A stretch of 64,000 nt of DNA, from positions 740,001 to 804,000 of the forward strand of contig CAHIKZ030004282.1 in assembly GCA_903632075.3 (NCBI GenBank), given 5' to 3'. The stretch is from Acanthosepion pharaonis (Eukaryota > Mollusca > Cephalopoda > Sepiida > Sepiidae). The translations under genes were made by a program, and so were the position numbers. Each line of letters starts with the position of its first letter. The stretch's first letter is position 1. This document shows positions 20,205 to 30,189 of this stretch, in pieces. Under the pieces are notes generated by a model. The model ran no database searches, was not told the DNA's origin, and saw only the letters and a program-made list of their open reading frames with translations.

Positions 20205-20503
20205 TTTACCTTATACCTCGTGAACATTCGAGGTCGAATTTGGAAGACTAGTTTATAAACTAAAATCTTCCTTGAATACCATAAGGTTCATTTGGCCGAG
20301 TGGTTAAGGCACGTCAGCGACCTGACGGTTCCTTATAGGATGCAGGTTCGAATTTGTCTATGAACGAATATTTTCTATGAAAAACGACATTCAGGCCGGT
20401 AAATGTTATTTAATACTGTTTATCATAAACAGAGCATTTGCTTAAATACTTGTATCTATAAAAATAACAACGTTAAACATAAATAAAAATGTCTTTAATA
20501 AAT
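20205..20503 (+). repeat. Sixth cassette, inverted
   Basis: Reads the same cassette as the array but on the plus strand: diverged leader, cloverleaf at 20287-20364, then the same AT-rich tail to AATGTCTTTAATAAAT. It faces copy 5, so the last direct copy and this one form a large hairpin (arms about 300 bp, scrambled loop about 120 bp). Confidence 0.8.
20287..20364 (+). pseudogene. Diverged tRNA-like copy in inverted cassette
   Basis: The A box is intact (GGCCGAGTGGTTAAGG), but the acceptor is shifted (TTCATTTGG), the B box is mutated (GGTTCGAATTTG) and the anticodon loop is GCGACC (six nucleotides). The difference from GCGTATA in the five direct copies shows this copy is older or drifted separately. 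Confidence 0.6.
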
Positions 20504-20620
20504 ATATATATATATATATATATACGACAACAACTGGAAAGGTTTTTTGTGACCCGTTTCATCCGAGTGGTCTGTGTAGACGTTGCCACGCTTACACATG
20601 CGCACATTGAAACGTGAGAC

Positions 20621-20665
<45 letters not shown>
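20503..20665. repeat. Two (TA)n tracts
   Basis: TA runs at 20503-20524 and 20623-20664 around a ~98-bp spacer. Confidence 0.9.
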
Positions 20666-20668
<3 letters not shown>

Positions 20669-20762
20669 GCGTCTCCAAATGATAAATCGGCCATAGTGAG
20701 ATTCGAACCCGGTTCTCATGGTCAGAATGCGAATTTTCTAACCACCCGGCCACGTGATGATA
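20665..20762 (-). mobile_element. tRNA-derived SINE head
   Basis: The minus strand has an A box (TGGCCGGGTGGTTAGA) and a B box (GGGTTCGAATCTC) at tRNA-like spacing. The rest of the cloverleaf does not fold cleanly and the element ends at the (TA)n on its 3' side. Confidence 0.55.
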
Positions 20763-20806
20763 ACAAACAAACAAACATACATACATACATACATACATAC
20801 ATACAT
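20763..20806. repeat. (ACAA)n(ACAT)n microsatellite
   Basis: ACAA repeats pass into ACAT repeats. Confidence 0.9.
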
Positions 20807-21384
20807 TGGATTTATCTCAGCAATTTTATTAACGTCAACTAGAAGATTTTTCTGATTGGTAGTTGAGTTTCTGTATCTTGATGTTGACCTCTCACAATTC
20901 ACGTTTTTAAGTTTCTGAAACTTCAGCTGGCTTCAATCATTATAGCTATATATGATATACAACCACAACATTCTCACGTAGACTCACGTGACATAATCGG
21001 ATCAAACCGTTACAAGGCACGATAGAAAAACATAAACATTGTAACAATATAAGGTGGTTCATAGTGAATATCTCAATGATGATGAGAAAATAAATAAATT
21101 ACAATTTTTTCGTAGCTTTCCATATAATGTCAAAACAAGCAAATATTAATTAAAACACCTACGGTTCTGGCATTTCAAAATATATGTAAACTGTAAAAGT
21201 TACAAGACGTAGGGGAATTTAAAATCTTAAAAACAAAAGCAATAACAATCCTTATACTCATGTGACAACACAAATATCGAAAAATGAAATATACATAAAC
21301 ATTGTATATTATGAAAATGTAGTATATATATATATATGTGTGTGTGTCTGGCTATTAGTTGTTTCAGCTGCGTGTACATGTGGA
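20807..21384. other. No recognisable feature
   Basis: AT-rich DNA with a short TA/TG run near 21326-21346. No gene is seen. Confidence 0.4.
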
Positions 21385-21990
21385 GAAGATTGTTATGAAC
21401 TGTTCTTGGCCGAGGAGGTTGTCATGAAGCGTTCTCGGCGATGGATGTTGTTCTCGGCGGAGGAGGTTGTCATGAACACGTTCTCGGCGGAGAAGATTGT
21501 CATGAACCGTTCTCGGCGGAGAAGGTTGTCATGAAGCGTTCTCAGTGGTGAATGTTGTTATGAACCTTTCTCAGCGGAGGAGATTGTCATTAACCGTTGT
21601 TGGCTAGAGGTTTGTCATGAGCCGTTCTCGGCAGAGGAGGTTGTCATGAACCGTTCTCAGCGGTGAAGTTTGTCATGAACCGTTCTCGGCGGTGAAGTTT
21701 TTCATGAACCGTTCTCGGCGGAGAAAGTTGTCATGAGTCGTTTTCGGCGGTGAAGGTTGTTATGAACCGTTCTCGGAGGTGAAGGTTGTTATGTACCGTT
21801 CTTGGCGTTCAAGGTTGTTATGAACCGTTCTCGGCGGTGAAGGTTGTTATGTACCGTTCTCGGAGGTGAAGGTTGTTATGAACCGTTCTCGGCGGTGAAG
21901 GTTGTTATGAACCGTCCTCGGCGGAGGAGTTTGTCATGAATCCTTCTCTGGCGATGAAAATTGTGATGAATAGTTCTCGGAGGAACAGTC
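21385..21990. repeat. 29-bp minisatellite, ~21 units
   Basis: Units of 29 bp such as GTTCTCGGCGGTGAAGGTTG + TTATGAACC. Spacing was checked at 21682, 21711, 21740 and 21769. GC-rich against its surroundings. 29 is not a multiple of 3, so frames rotate and it is not a protein repeat. Confidence 0.9.
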
Positions 21991-23058
21991 TTCTCCAATA
22001 TATTATTCTCAGTAAAATCAACTTGACTCAACAAAATCGAGTACTACTGACGTCACTCAACTGTCGGACCCTTTACTCATACTAGGCGTCTCCCCGGCAA
22101 AACTGGCAGGACTTGGGCCTACAGCGGCAGTGACATTATCTGTCATTGAACAAAGTGATTAATTAATATTCTGGTACAAAACAGCTGCTATTTACAAACA
22201 AAACATTTGTGTCAGAACAAATATTACCTACTTTCCACTGGCAAAAACATGTTAGACAAAGGTCACAATCAATATGGAGCCCTATGTTCAAATATGTGGG
22301 TGGAGACAGAAATTGTTCCATTTCGTTCGTCACTTTTGTGACACGTGATACATCAGGATTGATCCTGACCTTTCGATATTTGGGCAATGGGATATATTAA
22401 AAAGACGGTCTTATAACATGCACCCAGCATCTAATTACTTATAAAATTGAGTCCTTTCTTTTTTAATCGTGAAAACCTCATATTAACCTGCTAGCCATAA
22501 ATCCACAATACAGAACATGTACATACATTTACTGGTAGACAAAATTTCCATACCTCTCATTTATTCATTCCAGAGACTATGATTATTGAAATAGTGAGAT
22601 TTACAGTCCAGTAAAAGTTACCAATTCACTATGTAGAATTCTTGAGACAAGGTTGATTTAAAAAAAAATGGTCGGATTGTCAGATGTCATGGGAATCTGG
22701 ACTTAGAAGACGCAGCAATAAGTAAAACGATGATTGATCCACTTATTATAAACATAACGTATTTTTAAATACTATAGACAAATAATAAAAAACGAATAAA
22801 AACGAAAGAGGTAATTGAAAGACTGTAGTTAAATTTCAATTTGATTAAAGGAAGATCGGATTAGAGGAATTATAGCAGGGAGGGGATTGCTCAGAGGAGG
22901 ACACGTAAAACATAGTTGGTAAGCAATTGGTTAGTTTAAAAAGTCCGGATACAAGATTTCTTCCTCAAGTCTGGATTGATAAAAAGAGTAACAGATACTG
23001 GGTTAGAACAAATGTTTTTAAGTGGCGTTCGAATACGCGATTTCGTTTCACACGTGAC

Positions 23059-23067
<9 letters not shown>
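21991..23067. other. No recognisable feature
   Basis: Short open frames near 22200 have no recognisable domain. No RNA gene is seen. Confidence 0.4.

Positions 23068-23112
<45 letters not shown>
23068..23112. repeat. (TA)n tract
   Basis: Pure TA dinucleotides; a T-run follows at 23188-23210. Confidence 0.95.
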
Positions 23113-23113
<1 letters not shown>

Positions 23114-23234
23114 AGTAGATAGATTCCTCTATCATCCGGTTCACACTTCTCGCGGTCTTTTGAACAGAAGAATAGTCTTATCCCTGTTTTTTTTTTTTTT
23201 TTTTTTTTTTCTTAGGATTAGGCTTCCGGTTCAT

Positions 23235-23334
23235 TCTAAATTTTATTTTAATTCTGTAAAATCTCTTTCATTCCCAATAGTTCTTTGCAATGTGGAATTA
23301 TCCTTTGCTTAGGGTTAACTGATTACAAAGAGAA

Positions 23335-23392
<58 letters not shown>

Positions 23393-23720
23393 TATCATTA
23401 TTATAAAACCCAGGTTGTATGTGTGTATGTGTTCGTTTATATATTGGATCGGATTTCCTACATTTTTCAACCGATTTCAACAAAACTTCAAAGGACTACG
23501 TAAAATTACCTTGCGGTAGTTCTGACAGCGTCAAAAATGGAAAAACACAATTGTTTTTGCACAAAATCAATTTGAAAACACGATTAAGAGGCATTAATGA
23601 AAGGGTGACAACTCATATTTTATTTCATTTCATTTTAATTCAGTAAAATCTCTTTCACTCCCAATAGTTCTTTGCAATGTGGCATTATCGCTTTGCTTAG
23701 GGTTAACTGATTACAAAGAG

Positions 23721-23776
<56 letters not shown>

Positions 23777-24225
23777 TATTTATTATAAAACCCAGGTTGT
23801 TTTTGTGTGTGTGTGTGTGTGTGTTCGTTTTATATATTGAATCGGATTTCCTACATTTTTCAACCGATTTCAACAAAACTTCACTTTTTTTGGGCAGGTA
23901 GTGTTTCTTATTGTCTTGCACACTTTTTTCTTTATTTTTACATTCAGAATGCTTTAAAAATTTCATTTACAAGATAATTGTTTATAATAAAATTTCTATT
24001 CAATTGATAGACTCATAACAATTGAAAACAATTTTTTTGTTTGAGTTTGAGTTTGATCAATTCGTAAAAAACAACAAAAAAACAAAAACAAAACAAAACT
24101 AATTAAGACATGCGTGTCCGTCAACTTTAAACAATAATCTTTGTCAATTTTATTTTTCAGTCTTTATGTTGGTCGATACTTGATCTATCTCTTACTGTTA
24201 CATCCCCGGGCAAGGCCGGGCTCTA

Positions 24226-24230
<5 letters not shown>
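23235..24230 (+). mobile_element. Helitron-like non-autonomous element with internal duplication
   Basis: Two ~387-bp direct segments (GGGTTAACTGATTACAAAGA at 23313 and 23700) each contain a (TA)n tract and AAAACCCAGGTTGT. The second continues to a 3' terminus with CCCCGGGCAAGGCCGGGCTC at about 24206, matching the minus-strand element at 6.33-7.02 kb. The terminal hairpin suggests a Helitron. The element then runs into (TA)n at 24228-24288. Confidence 0.45.
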
Positions 24231-24288
<58 letters not shown>

Positions 24289-24290
<2 letters not shown>

Positions 24291-25337
24291 GGAAGAATTT
24301 ATAGTTGTTCCAACGAGAGAAAAGTGTATATTTTAATAAAGAAGATAAACCGAAAAACGTTTTTGGTATTTTTATTTTAAAATATATGTTATACTCTTAT
24401 TTTCCATAATTCTGCTACACGTGCTTCGGGTTTCGCAAATTTCTTCAAGCAAAGAGTAAATATTTCCACATATAAAAATGATTTTTTTGCGTTGTAGTGA
24501 TTCAAATGTCTTTCTTCGACTGGTGAAAAGCGTTTATAATTATTTGGAAATATTTACTCTTAACTTATAAATATGCGAGACAAATAGTTGTTGACACGCT
24601 ATTTCACCATGCTTCTTTTGCGCTCATTATATCTTGTAAGTCTGTTACGTTCGCTAAGCCTATTTCTGACTTATTATGTCTTTGAATTCTTTTAAATGTG
24701 TTTCTCCATTTCTCTTCTTTAAATTGGCCGAAGAGATGAATTGAAAGAAAAAGAAAGAAAAAAAAAACAATAACATGGCGTTGCTTTTATCGAATTGTTA
24801 TTCAGAAGATTCCCAGGAATGTTTTAATAATCCAGTCGTTTTAAGAGATTCCTGTTTCTCTAATGAAATCCTTATTTAATGCAAACTGTCCTAAAAAAAA
24901 AGAAATCCTCGGTGTTATTCGTACGTGACATTAAGAAACGATTGACAGAAAGTTATAACTACCGTAGGTGGAAAGACAGAAAGCGATAGGGAGGAATAAA
25001 AAGGACGGGGGGGGGATAAAGAGAGAAAAGGGGAGAGAAGGAGAGAGTGAAGAGAGATAGAAAGGGAAAAATTAGTGAAACATTTGACTTTTCAATATGG
25101 CTGCCTTTTTCCTGTGGAGGAGCTGGTGATCAAACAATGATTTATTAGAATCATTTGCCATTGCAATTCATTGAATGTCTTTGGTGTCCGTGTTTCTAAA
25201 AATCCAATGTAATCTTTGATAAACCCTCACATTTCTTTTACTCTACACTTTTAAGCTGATCTTAATCAATATCACTTCCCCTACTGACTGGAACTAATTT
25301 CTGATTAAGAAAAGAAATGTTGACTTTATCTTCCTTC
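24289..25337. other. Mostly unannotated
   Basis: GCTTGAAGAAATTTGCGAAA on the minus strand at 24437-24456 loosely recalls the hammerhead core but cannot be folded convincingly. A G-run lies near 25007. No gene is seen. Confidence 0.4.
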
Positions 25338-26056
25338 GCCTCATGAATTGTCTGAAAACAACCTCAAATCCCGAGTTGACATCTGCTCTTCTCTCCATTC
25401 TCGCCAACTTGTTTCACCTTTTTTGGATAGACTTGTGACTGGCGACGAAAAATGGATCTTTTATTGAAATGTTAAGCGTCGTAGACAGTGGCTTGGTAAA
25501 GGGGAAGGACCCCAGCCACAGCTGAGAAGGGAACTTCATGGGCAAAAGGTTCTTATTTCAATCTGGTGGGATCGCCAAGGAATAATCCACTTTGAATTCT
25601 TACCACCTAATGCAACAATTACTGCTAAAATATACTGTTACAGCGTTTGAACCAAGCTTTGAGGAAAAAAAGACCTGCTCTAGTGAATCGAAATGGGGTG
25701 ATGTTTCATCAGGACAATGCGCGACCCCACACAGCAAGAATCACGTGACAAAAGATCGAAGAACTTGGTTGGGAGAAAATTCCTCATCCACCTTATTTTC
25801 CCGATCTTGCTCCTTCAGACTACCATTTGTTTCCTAGCTTACAGAATAATTTGGAAGAAACAGCTTTTGTAACACAGGAAGATGTTAAAACTGACATTTG
25901 TGAGTTCTTCGAATCAAAGCCAAAAGAATTTTACAGTAATGGAATTAGTAAGCTTGTTAACAGATGGAAGGAATTCATAGATCTGTAATTAAATGTAACA
26001 TTTGGTCACTTGTTTTCTTTATTCAAAATTCGGACAGAACTTATGGGATGACCTTA
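25338..26056 (+). pseudogene. Mariner transposase, C-terminal half (5'-truncated)
   Basis: The plus strand encodes the C-terminal catalytic half of a mariner transposase: TGDEKWIF with the first catalytic Asp, then HGQKVLISIWWDRQGIIHFE, then HQDNARPHT with the second Asp, then the YSPDLAPSDYHLF-type block with the third. A TGA interrupts just after IFY, and frames change near 25640 and 25750. The 3' inverted end (CGGACAGAACTTATGGGATG) is present at about 26032, but the N-terminal helix-turn-helix half and the 5' end are missing. It is the same family as the complete copy at 59.10-60.38 kb, where the second Asp is mutated. Dead. Confidence 0.85.
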
Positions 26057-26309
26057 TAAATGTAGGTAGAAAAAAAGGTAAATATTGATAAGACAGCGAT
26101 GGTCACAAAGCACTCATTATCAGAGGGTTGTACGCGCCGGCCCTGGTAGTATCGAGGATACATTTCCTCACAGCAGAACTATAACTGCTGAATGGAGTGG
26201 GGAACTGGCTTGTAACTTTCAGTATCTTAAAACCAAGACAGTCTCGTTTTATCATCACCAGGTTCTCGATTTTTCTAGTCATCATAAAATGTTGCACTCA
26301 CAATGAGTC

Positions 26310-26640
26310 TCCCCGTCCCGTATCGAACTCATATATAAGATCCATCGCTAAAGATGCTGGAAAAAATGGTCGGCTCCTGGTATCATTCCAGGTAGTACTT
26401 GACTCCTTCTGCCATGCTTTATCTTTGTGAGAGTCAGATCAGACCGAAAATGGAATACTACTGCCATATCTGGCTGGATTTGCCCAATTCTCACTTTCCA
26501 GACGTGATAGAACTCAAGGTCGTTTACACGGACTTGTGGGCGATGACTTATTTTCAACCTTGCAATCATTTTCCCACAGACAAATATCGCACACCTATCG
26601 CTACTCGATTGCCACACTTTGGTCACACTTCTTTGTGCAC
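26310..26640 (+). pseudogene. Degenerate LINE reverse-transcriptase fragment
   Basis: Plus-strand frames give LYLCESQIRPKMEYYCHIW and RSIAKDAGKN, matching the block before the C-terminal tail of non-LTR reverse transcriptases (usual form: ...RPCMEYCSHIW). Stops and a frame change are present. It is cut at 26640, where a different LINE fragment begins on the minus strand. Confidence 0.6.
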
Positions 26641-26900
26641 TTTCAGGACGTAGGCGATCATGGCTTTCCACAACTACCTGTCCTTTATAGCTCATAATAT
26701 ATTTTTTTTTTTTTGTAATTTCTCATAAAACTGTTCCGCCATCAATTTATTCAAGCTCATGATGTTATGGGTTGTTTTCCTCTGTCCCTCTTGCCTTCAG
26801 TCTGTCCTGTGAGTATCAGATTTTCCAAGCCCTCTTTCTTCATTATACACCTCAGAAATTTCAACAGTCTCTTCATGATATTAAGTATAAGTTACCTTTT
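26641..26900 (-). pseudogene. RTE-like LINE C-terminal fragment
   Basis: TTCAGGACGTAGGCGATCAT (26641), the AAGCTCATGATG segment, and CTGTGAGTATCAGATTTTCC (26807) match the LINE end whose subsegments form the arrays at 1.07, 10.3 and 11.3 kb. Here the order of the pieces is intact, which makes this the best reference copy with 33.3-33.66 kb. Confidence 0.6.
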
Positions 26901-26984
26901 TGTTTCCATTTTCTTTAAAACCTCGTAGTTGCTCAAATGTTCTGTCCATGGTATCTACAGCATCTTTCTGTGCTTATTTGAAAC

Positions 26985-27590
26985 AGCCCGCTTATTACAC
27001 TATTTACATTATTCGGACTATTGTCCTCATCGTTGTCGCCATATTTGTTACAACGTTTCGGCCCTTCAGTATCTGTCTATATTTCTGAGATGAGGTATCA
27101 TGTACACTATTTACATCATTCGGACTATTGTCCTCATCTTTGTCGCCATATTTATTACAACGTTTCGGCCCTTCAGTATCTGTCTTTATTTCTGAGATGA
27201 GGTATTATGTACTCTATTTACATTATTCGGACTATTGTCCTCATCTTGTCGCCATGTTTATCACAACGTTTCGGCCGTTGAACGCTCCGGCCTTCATCAG
27301 GTGGTTGGAATGTTGAACTGAACCTTTTATTTAGCTTACTGGGGTAGACTGTTCTAGTTCCACGTGCCATGTCTATTGCACGTCAGTTATCAGTTATCTC
27401 CTGTTAATTCCCCTCCCCAAGCTCTCTACTGCCATGTCTAATGGATGTCAGTTATCTCCTGTTAATTCCCCTCTGAAAGTTCTCCACTGCTTTAACCAGT
27501 TACTGAACTCACACCTTTTGGGTCCTGTCACTGGATCTAACTAACGTCTTTATCCACTGTGAGGACACATGGCACAGTATAGGAAATAGA
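26985..27590 (-). mobile_element. tRNA-hammerhead composite repeat with three tandem tail units
   Basis: A minus-strand relative of 3876-4228. A ~106-bp tail unit is repeated three times (CAACGTTTCGG at 27051, 27158 and 27263). Only the last unit (27294-27300 core CUGAUGA, stem II GGCCG/CGGCC, GAAA 27269-27272) has a full stem II; the other two keep a contracted CUGAAGGGCCGAAAC. The tRNA-like part (GTGGATAAAGACG, then GAGTTCAGTAACTGG) lies at 27500-27580. Confidence 0.6.
27255..27305 (-). ncRNA. Hammerhead-like motif
   Basis: Minus strand: stem I CAC pairs with GUG, core CUGAUGA, one extra A, stem II GGCCG-N10-CGGCC, GAAA, then CGUU and GUG. Stem III is reduced to one C-G pair. Minimal stem III hammerheads are known in retroelements; activity is unproven. 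Confidence 0.4.
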
Positions 27591-27649
27591 AACAAATACA
27601 GCACGCTTATTATTTTTCAAATATTCTCTGCGGTCAGCCAGTTATGTTC

Positions 27650-27955
27650 CCTGCGTGATACATCCTTAGGCGATCATGTATCTTTCATGTCTCGATACAT
27701 GACTGACGAGGCAGATTTTTTTCCGGCAGTAGGTTGCCATTTCTTTCTGCGGTAGACCAGTTGCCATCAAAGGTTATGGAATCCAGTTCTTTCCTGCTAT
27801 TTACTCATAGCTGGGTGGGGGAAGGTGAAGAAGAAGATGTTTCATACATTTCTTGAGGGTATTAGGACGTAAGTAAATGTAATGGATTCGACTGGAATTC
27901 GAACTCGGCTCTGGGATTCCTAAATCCGCTATCCACTACTCCACCGTGCCTCCTA
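27650..27955 (-). mobile_element. tRNA-derived SINE, family 1 (most complete)
   Basis: The minus strand begins GGCACGGTGGAGTAGTGGAT (A box) and continues to GAGTTCGAATTCCAG (B box), a body with CACCCAGCTATGAGTAAATA, and an imperfect hairpin GTCATGTATCGAGACATG. Partial relatives are at 2.36, 11.5 and 29.46 kb. The A and B boxes imply Pol III transcription. Confidence 0.7.
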
Positions 27956-27977
27956 TTCTCCACGGTACGATTATTAA

Positions 27978-28109
27978 TTCAAATAAACGATCCGCCTAGA
28001 AATTCTATGTAAGTTTACTGAACTGGAACAAAACATCCTCCACGGTACGATTATTTTGTTCCAGTTCAGTAAACTTATATAGAATTTCTAGGCGGATCGT
28101 TTATTTGAA
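27978..28109. repeat. Hairpin with 56-bp arms and duplicated spacer
   Basis: 27978-28033 and 28054-28109 are reverse complements with a single mismatch. The 20-bp spacer contains CCACGGTACGATTATT, which also lies just left of the left arm (27959-27974). Confidence 0.9.
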
Positions 28110-28234
28110 CCGACACGTTCATTTTACATGAATTTACAAGGCCTAGTTTAGATGTGGCACAAGGCCGAATTTATGGAGCATCCAGTGAGAATCAAACTCA
28201 CTACGCAATTGAATGATTCTTTTTTTACGACTTA
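28110..28234. repeat. Fragment of SINE family 3
   Basis: GATGTGGCACAAGGCCGAAT at 28151 matches the core of the elements at 16.85 and 51.6-52.1 kb. Only this short block is kept. Confidence 0.45.
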
Positions 28235-28576
28235 TCAACCATTTGCAGCTTATTTAAAGCCAGAAAATATTTTTAGATTGTAAATTTTTTTTTGAGTTAA
28301 TATATATAATAGTAATAGTTTTAGTGATACCAGTCTTACTACTTAACCCATGATTGGAGGGAGAAGAGATTCATACCTTTCCCAAGGGTGTTTGCGGGTA
28401 AGTGAATATAACGAACCCAACTGAAATTGGAACTTTGTTCTTCGATTAGCAATTCCGAGCTATTATCAATTGCACCACCCACACATTACAGCACCTGGTA
28501 TTCCCATCTAGGTACTGACCAGGCTTGCGTAACCAGTGTTTCCCCGCAATATGGCTGTAAGCCTCACTACTCAGTC
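28235..28576 (-). mobile_element. 5S rRNA-tRNA chimeric SINE
   Basis: Minus strand, in order: a 5S-like head with an internal deletion (GGCTTACAGCCATATTGCGG ... CTAGATGGGAATACCAGGTG), a tRNA-like region (GTGGTGCAATTGATAATAGC, then AAGTTCCAATTTCAG), a body with CACTTACCCGCAAACACCC, and a tail with AAAATATTTTCTGGCTTTAA. The same order is seen at 57.87-58.17 (plus) and 32.2-32.84 kb (minus). AmnSINE1 of vertebrates is a known 5S-tRNA chimera; homology to it is not claimed. Confidence 0.7.
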
Positions 28577-28977
28577 GTAATTGTTCTAACCGAAATAAGT
28601 TTTGCCATTACATTATACCACGTCGAAGTGCCTAACCGGCACGCTAATTTTTATAAGTTAACTTTCATATTTGGTACAAATGATTAGTCAGATATGACTC
28701 AGCGCAAACATATTTTAACAGTTGTATATTTTATCTCTGAAACGGCGGAGATCATGTTACATGGAAATCAGCCGATAACAGCAATTGAGAATTTAATGTT
28801 TTTTAATGATATTTTTTGCAACGATACAGGTGTTGGATATTGGTTGTGGAAAGACCTTTGGCCTTACTTACGCGCATCAGTGTGTGAGCGGAAATCGCAA
28901 GTAGTGATAGTATAAACAAGAACTGCATCCTGTGTCTAAAATAAACAGGGCGCTCGGGTGTCCTGAGCGGAAAGAAA
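28577..28977. other. No recognisable feature
   Basis: Short frames without domains; no RNA fold noted. Confidence 0.4.
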
Positions 28978-29220
28978 TGTGTGTTTTCGTGGGCGCATGC
29001 CGGAACAGGCGTAGCCACACGAAGTTGCGTCGGCGACGTACTGGAAGAAGGTGTAGTAACGTGAAGTTGCGTAGGTGTCCCAATGTTATATAACCGATCC
29101 GATTCTTGATCTGGACAGAGAGTCTGACTAGAGATTCACCGAAGATTTTGTCGCCGTCATTGTTGTGTGCGCAATCCTAACCTTTTTGATATTCATTATC
29201 CGTTCGCTGCAACTCAAACA
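28978..29220 (+). mobile_element. Putative solo LTR (243 bp)
   Basis: It starts TGTGTG and ends CAAACA and is bordered by AGAAA on both sides (28973-28977 and 29221-29225), a perfect 5-bp duplication. A TATA-like TTATATAACC at about 29086 with a downstream CAGAGAG region fits an LTR promoter. No internal retrotransposon sequence adjoins it. One copy only, so the family is not confirmed. Confidence 0.5.
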
Positions 29221-29244
29221 AGAAATATATATATATATATATAG

Positions 29245-29454
29245 TAGTCGACTCTCCCGTCGATTTCGACGTATGAGGGCCAAGCAAATCAGTTTCCAGG
29301 AAACCGACAGCCCGACAACGACACATGAGATTTGATTATTGTGGTGAAGGCTCCCTGCAGGACCATCCACACTCTTTGAAGAGACGAATACAGAGACCTG
29401 GTGCACTAAGTGCCACAAGGTTCCCAAACGACCCTCCGCAGGTTTTGAATTCAG
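29245..29454. other. GC-richer unassigned repeat-like segment
   Basis: Includes the palindrome-like GTCGATTTCGAC at 29258. No second copy is seen in this window. Confidence 0.35.
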
Positions 29455-29640
29455 AGTTGTCCTTCTCCTAGACCAGTTGCCATCCAAGGCTATAGAACCC
29501 AGTCTGTCCTGCTATTTTACCCATACCTTTTTCCAAGGGTATTAGCACGTAAGTGAATGTAATGGATTCGACTGGAATTCGAACTCGGTTCTGCGATCCC
29601 TCAATCCAAGCCGCTATCCATTACTCCACCGTGCCTGCTA
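29455..29640 (-). mobile_element. tRNA-derived SINE, family 1 (partial)
   Basis: The minus strand has GGCACGGTGGAGTAATGGAT (A box), GAGTTCGAATTCCAG (B box) and part of the body. The distal hairpin region is missing. Confidence 0.65.
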
Positions 29641-29654
29641 TATAGTTAAGTAGC

Positions 29655-29831
29655 GAAAATCTTTGTAATCGGTATTGATAATTCCAAGGAGCATGAAATC
29701 CTGAGAGATCAATGTTAAGTCAGAGCGAATAATTTAACCCCTCACCCAAAAAAAAACAGACCACCTTAAGGCTCCATTAGTAATAATTTATTTCACCAGA
29801 GAATTTTAATTTACTCTGGATCTTCAGACTT
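29655..29831 (-). ncRNA. Hammerhead-like motif and its repeat
   Basis: Core CUGAAGA at 29821-29827 (minus), stem II CCAGAG/CUCUGG perfect and flanked by a U.U pair, GAAA at 29791-29794, stem III UA-AAU-UA, UU, and a short stem I AGU/ACU. The following sequence matches the element at 13.6-13.75 kb in the same order. The fully paired stem II differs in sequence from that copy (CCAGAG against GAAATCC), so pairing is kept while bases change. Confidence 0.5.
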
Positions 29832-29860
29832 CATTTTCAAAAGGTGAAACGAAAAAATGA

Positions 29861-29862
<2 letters not shown>

Positions 29863-29946
<84 letters not shown>
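29863..29946. repeat. (TA)n(TG)n tract
   Basis: Long TA run passing into TG. Confidence 0.95.
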
Positions 29947-30054
29947 CTTCGTCACCTCATTTCATCCCAGCAGCAATATATTACGGAGGCATCGTTCACT
30001 CACGATTCATTTCTAAATGACTAATTGGCAACTCGAGCATTTATAAGTCGTAAT

Positions 30055-30185
30055 TTTTTAATCATTTCACTCCAGCAAAGCCACGAAGACACAAGGGGTT
30101 ACTGAATGTGAAAGAATAAGAAAAAAAGAGAAACGTTATCAAGAAGCGAGAACAAGAGAAAAGTAATCAAGAAGATAGCAAATAT
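30055..30185 (-). repeat. LINE 3' tail
   Basis: The tail signature (CACTCCAGCAAAGCCACGAAG) and GAATGTGAAAGAATAAGAAA match the LINE end at 61.23 kb. It is separated from its coding part (30.73 kb) by the composite repeat. Confidence 0.55.
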
Positions 30186-30189
30186 TTAT

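Noticed and set aside
24437..24470. Another hammerhead-like motif on the minus strand
   Set aside because: UGAAGA and GAAAC are present but no stem II can be drawn between them.
28427..28687. Plus-strand open frame
   Set aside because: It lies antisense across the 5S-tRNA SINE and has no domain.
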